A stretch of 64,000 nt of DNA from Neospora caninum Liverpool. Lineage: Eukaryota; Apicomplexa; Conoidasida; Eucoccidiorida; Sarcocystidae. Below, piece by piece: positions 59,901 through 64,000 of this stretch. Made by a program: the position numbers and the translations under genes. The notes beneath the pieces are model-generated. The model saw only the letters and a list, made by a program, of their open reading frames with translations, was not told the origin of the DNA and did no database searches. Each line of letters starts with the position of its first letter. Position 1 is the first letter of the stretch. The stretch is from assembly GCF_000208865.1 (NCBI RefSeq), contig NC_018396.1, positions 124,001-188,000 of the forward strand. Reading direction: 5' to 3'.

Positions 59901-62900
59901 TCTGGGCTTCGGCTAGCCCAGGCTCCTCAACTCTCTCCTCGACTGTCTCGACAGCTGCCGGTTGCGCAGTCGCCACTTCCTCGGATTCTGGAGCGGGGCG
60001 TTCTTCCCCGAGTTCTCCTCCTCCGTGTCCTGGTGGGATGTCTGTGCTTTCCCCACTGGACACGGTTTCTCTGTTCTCTTCTTCCTCGCCGACGATCGTC
60101 TGGAGCGCGGTGTCGAGCGCGTGCTGGGCATGCACGGCGTCGCGCGCAAAGTGTGGGAGGCGCGTGATGCGCGCCAAATCGCTGCGGCTCGGCTGCACGC
60201 AGAAATAGATGCGCCCAAAGAGTACGTCGTGCAGCCGGAACGAGGACCACTTGAAGTTTCGGAGGCGCAGCCACTGCCCCTCTTGAATCGGCGTCTCGGA
60301 GACAAACAGCTGCTCGGCGCTGGCCGAGGAAAGATTCACGACGGCGACGTGGCCACCCGGCAGAGAGCCGTCTTCGATCAACAAAAGATACGCCGAGAGC
60401 TCCGAGTCGAACTGCCGAAGTTCGGAACAGGACGAGTCGCCCCGCAGCCAAGAAAAGTCGGAAATGAGCGCGTCAGGCTCCCCGAGATCCAACAGCCGGC
60501 AACACGACGTCATGCTGCTCTTCACCACCTGCAAGAACAGCCCGGGGGAGAGTAGCGAAAGGGAGAGTCGCGAAGGCGAGTGCAGAAAGGCAGAGAAGAA
60601 AGCTGGGAACGGAAAGAGGAAGAAATGGGGGAACGGGACAGGCAAGAGACGGTTTGGACATTTGAAGGCCGTGTCGTCTTCTCGCAGCTGCGTGTGGAGG
60701 CAGAGAGGACGGTAGTTGTGCAGGGTGGACGGCGGCAAAAGAAGGAAAACGGGAGACGAACGATTCGCAGAGAAGGACGGCAGCGCAGACCCAACAAAGA
60801 GGCTGAATCGGTAGCAGAGAGCGCACAGCCGACAGCGAGAAGTGCAGAGACGCACCGGAGTCGCAGACAGCGCAGAGAAAGGATGGCCGCGGAGAGAGCC
60901 TTACCCGAACAATGAGATCTCCGTACACCTCTCGCATCATCGGCCCACCATTGCACCGCTGAAGCGCAGCGAGAGGCTTGTAGTACTGCGTCGTAAAGAC
61001 TGCCAGAAACATCGAGAGACAACAGTTCGGACATGCACGTCTCAGCCGCATTCAAGACGTGCACATGCATATTTGTGTGCGTCGAAGCACGGGGCTCAAC
61101 AGAAAGGGGGGACGGACACGGTGAAAGAGGCAGCTGGAGAGACAGTGGAATTCGTCTCCGTGAACACGCAGATATGGGAGTGTGTACAAAGAGGAAACGA
61201 AGCGACGGGGCCGAACAGACAGAAATGTAAGAGGAAGGGTCAGAAAAGCGCCGTGACATGGGACAGAAAGTGGGGGAGCGCGAGGAAGCACGAAAGTCGG
61301 AAAGATAAAACAGAGTCTGAGCTGCACACGACGGGCAGTGGAGAGCACAGATGCAGCGCGTGCAGCGCGTGCGAAACGCGAGAAGACTCGATAAACCGCG
61401 GAAAGCGTGACACAAAACGTGCTTCAGATGAAACAAAGCGGAAGACGCTCCGTCGTACGGTGGTTGTCCTGGAGAAGCTGCTGAGCGTAGTAACGCAAAG
61501 CTCGGATGCGAGACACGTCGTCTTCGGAAAAACGGGTTGTCGCTTCTGCTCTGCCGACAACTAAACCGTTATCTGCAAGGAAAACGTGGAAGCAAACAGA
61601 CCCGAGGAAGAAACAAGTGGCAAGACACGTAAGTCGAGAAGACTCACTTCCCTCCTGCCTCTGTCTGGACGTTTCCGTCAAGCGCCGGCGACGCAAGTTG
61701 AGAAGTGAGAAGAATAAAACCGAGGAAACCAGAAAACTCGGAAACGCAGACCGGGAAGGAAAAGGCGAGACAGGGACCGGCTGCGCGTAGCAAGGTGAGA
61801 AGAGAGGGCCTTGGAAACGCCGGAGGTAGACCGCAGGACTGAAGAAACGAGAAACAGAGCGGGACGAACCTCTACGGAGACCGGAGGAAACGGAGCGGAG
61901 ACGGAAGAAAAAACGGAAAACGGTGACGAGACGGAGGCGAGACACAGGGGACGATGAGGCATGGCTCTTCAAAGGGCTGAGTGGATGAGTGTCACCACCG
62001 TGCTCGTGTCTTCTCTATGGGGAAGGTTTCGGGGTTTCCTTCTTTTGGCTTCTTCGAACATCCATATTAAAGTTGTACTAAGTACCGAAATATTTTAGTT
62101 ATCCACACGTTTGAGGAACGCAACTTGCCTGCAGTGGGATCTCCCTCTACTCCCTCGATGGGCCACACACGCGCCGAGGTGACGCCGACGATGCTGCTCA
62201 AGTTCACGTAGTTTCTGTCGTGTTCGAATTTCATGCCGACCTTGGACACAACATCAGATTGGGCGACTGGCAAGCAAAGGGGTCAAACAAGTCAACGAGA
62301 GAACACGCAGACAACGCCACGAAAGCGAACGCGAAAACCCCTCAAGACTCTCGACAGAAAAGACGAGGCACTGGAAGGGCCCTGAGGCGAAGAGAGACAG
62401 GCGCGGAGAGGCGAGAAGACGCTTTCCCTGTGTTGCTTGAGAGCCCGCTGGTGTGGCGGCCGACCCGCCGAGGCAAAAACGACGAACGGGGACGGTCACG
62501 ACGGCCAGGCAGAACACGAGAGCGCAGAGACAAAGGGAACGAAAAGGCAACAAACGACGAGCCGGCACGGTGCGTGAACCTCTACGGGGACGACGACGCA
62601 GGCCGGGAAAAATCAGACCTCGTCGTCGCCGTCGTAGGTGACAGGAGCACTCCGCAACCAGCAAAAGACAGAGTCGAGAGGAAAAGCGATCGTGAAGAGG
62701 AGGGTGCGGATGCCCCGCCCAACGCTGACGACGGCCGAAAACGGGGAGAGAGTACAGCGAAGGAAGGCGAAGAAGGGGCAGAGAGGAATAGAGGCAAAAA
62801 GAAACAGAGAGGACGATAGATAGGAAGAACCAGAGCGGACCGAGAAAAGGGAGACTCACATTGGTTCGGTGGACCCGGACAATATCGCCGCACGACATGC

Positions 62901-64000
62901 AGGGGATGTCTGCAGGACAGCCTTTCGTCTTCAGCTTCAGTCGCGACAAAACCGAATCGTAGGGACAGGCAGAAAGACAAAAAAGAGATCCCATGACAAC
63001 GTCAGACACGCCGGGACGTGCTCCATCGATGCAAGGCGCAGCGGGAGCATTTGGAATTGAGGGAGGACGAACCACTGTCGGTAGACGAGAGGCAATTCGA
63101 GCAAAAAAGGAGATGCGCGAGTCCGTCTTAAAAAGAGACAGGAACGAGATAAACGCGAAAACCAACACTTCACGGTGGTTGTCCTAGACTTCTTCTTTCC
63201 CCCCCTGGCGATGCGCGGGGTGTCGACCGCTTTCACAGCGCCTCTTGCGACTTCTCATCCCCCTGGATGTTGGTCCTTCCTGCTTGTCCTTCCGGGTCAT
63301 CCCCTCATTCTGGTTTCGTTCCCTGAGTTCTCCCGACGGTTCCTCGTCTCTGGAGTTCGCGGCGCTTCTCGCCTTAAAGGGCGCGTCGAGGCACCGCCGC
63401 CGAGACTCCCCGGCGCACGTGCAGCTTCATCTTTTCTCGACAGATTCGGCTCTGAGCCTCTGACAGCCTTCGTGCGGTTTGTGTGACTGCCCTCGTTCTC
63501 TTCGCGTGGTCTTTCTTCGCGACGGAGGACTTACCGCGAGACTGAACTCCTCTGAGGAGCCTCCGGGCGCCGTGTCTCTGCCGACGTCGAACTTGACGGT
63601 CTCGTCGAAGATCGCGACATTCATGAGGAAGATAGAGGGCGTCGTCTGGCTTTTGCCGCCAGCTGCATGCAGAGTTGGAACAGAGGGGCATTCGCGTCGA
63701 AATCAAAAGACAACACCAGGAACGGCAGGACTGTCTTCACGCGAGAGAGAACGGGCCCTCTGCAGGGACATCCGCGAGCCGTCTCGAGAAGCCCCTGGCC
63801 ACAAGGAGAAACGGCAAACACGGCAGGCTCGGAAAACGAAGCCAAGGAGCAAGCCGCGAGGGTAGACTTTCAGAAAGCGAGGGCACTCAACAGTAGGCGA
63901 GCACGGGACAAGTGTCCTGTCTTGCGTGGGAGTGACTTACGTTGAGGCATCAGCGCTTTGCCAACCTCCCAAACGATTCCGTACAGATTCGTCTGCGTGC
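56967..64000 (-). CDS. POT1: Protection of telomeres protein POT1 (5' end off window)
   Basis: Binds the single-stranded G-rich telomere overhang in the nucleus. Exons: >64000-63941, 63662-63535, 62934-62860, 62240-62129, 61572-61459, 60999-60905, 60528-59891, 59621-59501, 59012-58672, 58615-58361, 57851-57782, 57572-56967; together 870 residues, all phases agreeing. OB1 starts with [15 protein letters not shown] and ends with the family hallmark [27 protein letters not shown] links to OB2. The C-terminal half matches human POT1: [18 protein letters not shown]; a zinc-binding region with CLLC and [23 protein letters not shown]; and [17 protein letters not shown] Glu-rich then basic tail of about 150 residues is extra, as is an acidic insert after OB2. 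Intron 4 uses a GC donor (GCAG|GCAAGT). The start codon is not in the window. Identification is good for the fold order, less so for each residue. Confidence 0.85.
57586..57700. repeat. (TA)n/(TGTA)n microsatellite in POT1 intron
   Basis: A mixed TA and TATGTA tract occupies over half of the last POT1 intron (57573-57781), ending 13 bases from the splice acceptor of the terminal exon. Confidence 0.9.
58203..58222. repeat. Short (CTAT)n tract
   Basis: Five CTAT units in the POT1 intron between 57852 and 58360. Confidence 0.85.
62129..62240 (-). other. POT1 exon with GC-AG intron donor
   Basis: The exon ([20 protein letters not shown]) ends ACTGCAG|GCAAGTTG. GCAAGT is the classic variant donor, and phase 1 agrees with the next exon ([15 protein letters not shown]). 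No GT donor nearby keeps the frame. Confidence 0.75.

Overview
The window looks like nuclear DNA of a tissue-cyst-forming coccidian: Toxoplasma gondii or a close relative (Hammondia, Neospora). The reasons are intron-rich genes with clean GT-AG junctions, very long exons padded with Ser/Pro/Glu/Gln-rich filler, (AT)n, (TGTA)n and (ATCT)n microsatellites in introns and spacers, GCATGC elements, and upstream of a ribosomal protein gene a close match to the TRP-1 element known from Toxoplasma ribosomal protein promoters. Two 100-N runs (7658-7757 and 29150-29249) are assembly gaps. I rebuilt gene models by hand from splice signals and reading-frame phase. Most exon sets sum exactly to whole codons; unresolved joins are stated.

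Layout, left to right. (1) <1-3920, minus: large low-complexity protein with C2H2 zinc fingers, cut by the left edge. (2) 8078-24491, minus: giant BIG/Sec7-type ARF guanine-nucleotide exchange factor of about 3,600 residues. (3) 27235-29959, plus: SDF2-like MIR-domain protein of the ER lumen ending in HDEL; it spans the second gap. (4) About 31132-32224, minus: unrecognised multi-exon gene. (5) 33907-35144, minus: small ankyrin-repeat protein. (6) 36578-47406, plus: membrane protein that joins a two-helix sensor module, a degenerate histidine-kinase core, two degenerate receiver domains and an apparently intact class I cyclic-nucleotide phosphodiesterase. (7) 48144-51990, minus: BCP1/BCCIP homologue. 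(8) 53227-55396, plus: ribosomal protein eL15 (RPL15). (9) 56967->64000, minus: POT1 telomere end-binding protein, cut by the right edge.

The genes do not form a pathway; in eukaryotic fashion each has its own spacing. Divergent pairs share spacers (Sec7/SDF2, ankyrin/phosphodiesterase, BCP1/RPL15) and two pairs converge (phosphodiesterase/BCP1, RPL15/POT1). Two neighbours fit general growth: BCP1 family proteins are tied to ribosome biogenesis and eL15 is a 60S subunit protein; they are divergent across a 1.2 kb promoter.

The most interesting item is gene 6. Apicomplexans are generally regarded as lacking two-component signalling, yet this protein keeps the order kinase core - receiver - receiver - phosphodiesterase, with the residues needed for phosphotransfer replaced and the phosphodiesterase metal ligands kept. 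It resembles a fossil two-component relay fused to the cyclic-nucleotide effector it might once have controlled, comparable in concept to the Dictyostelium receiver-phosphodiesterase RegA.
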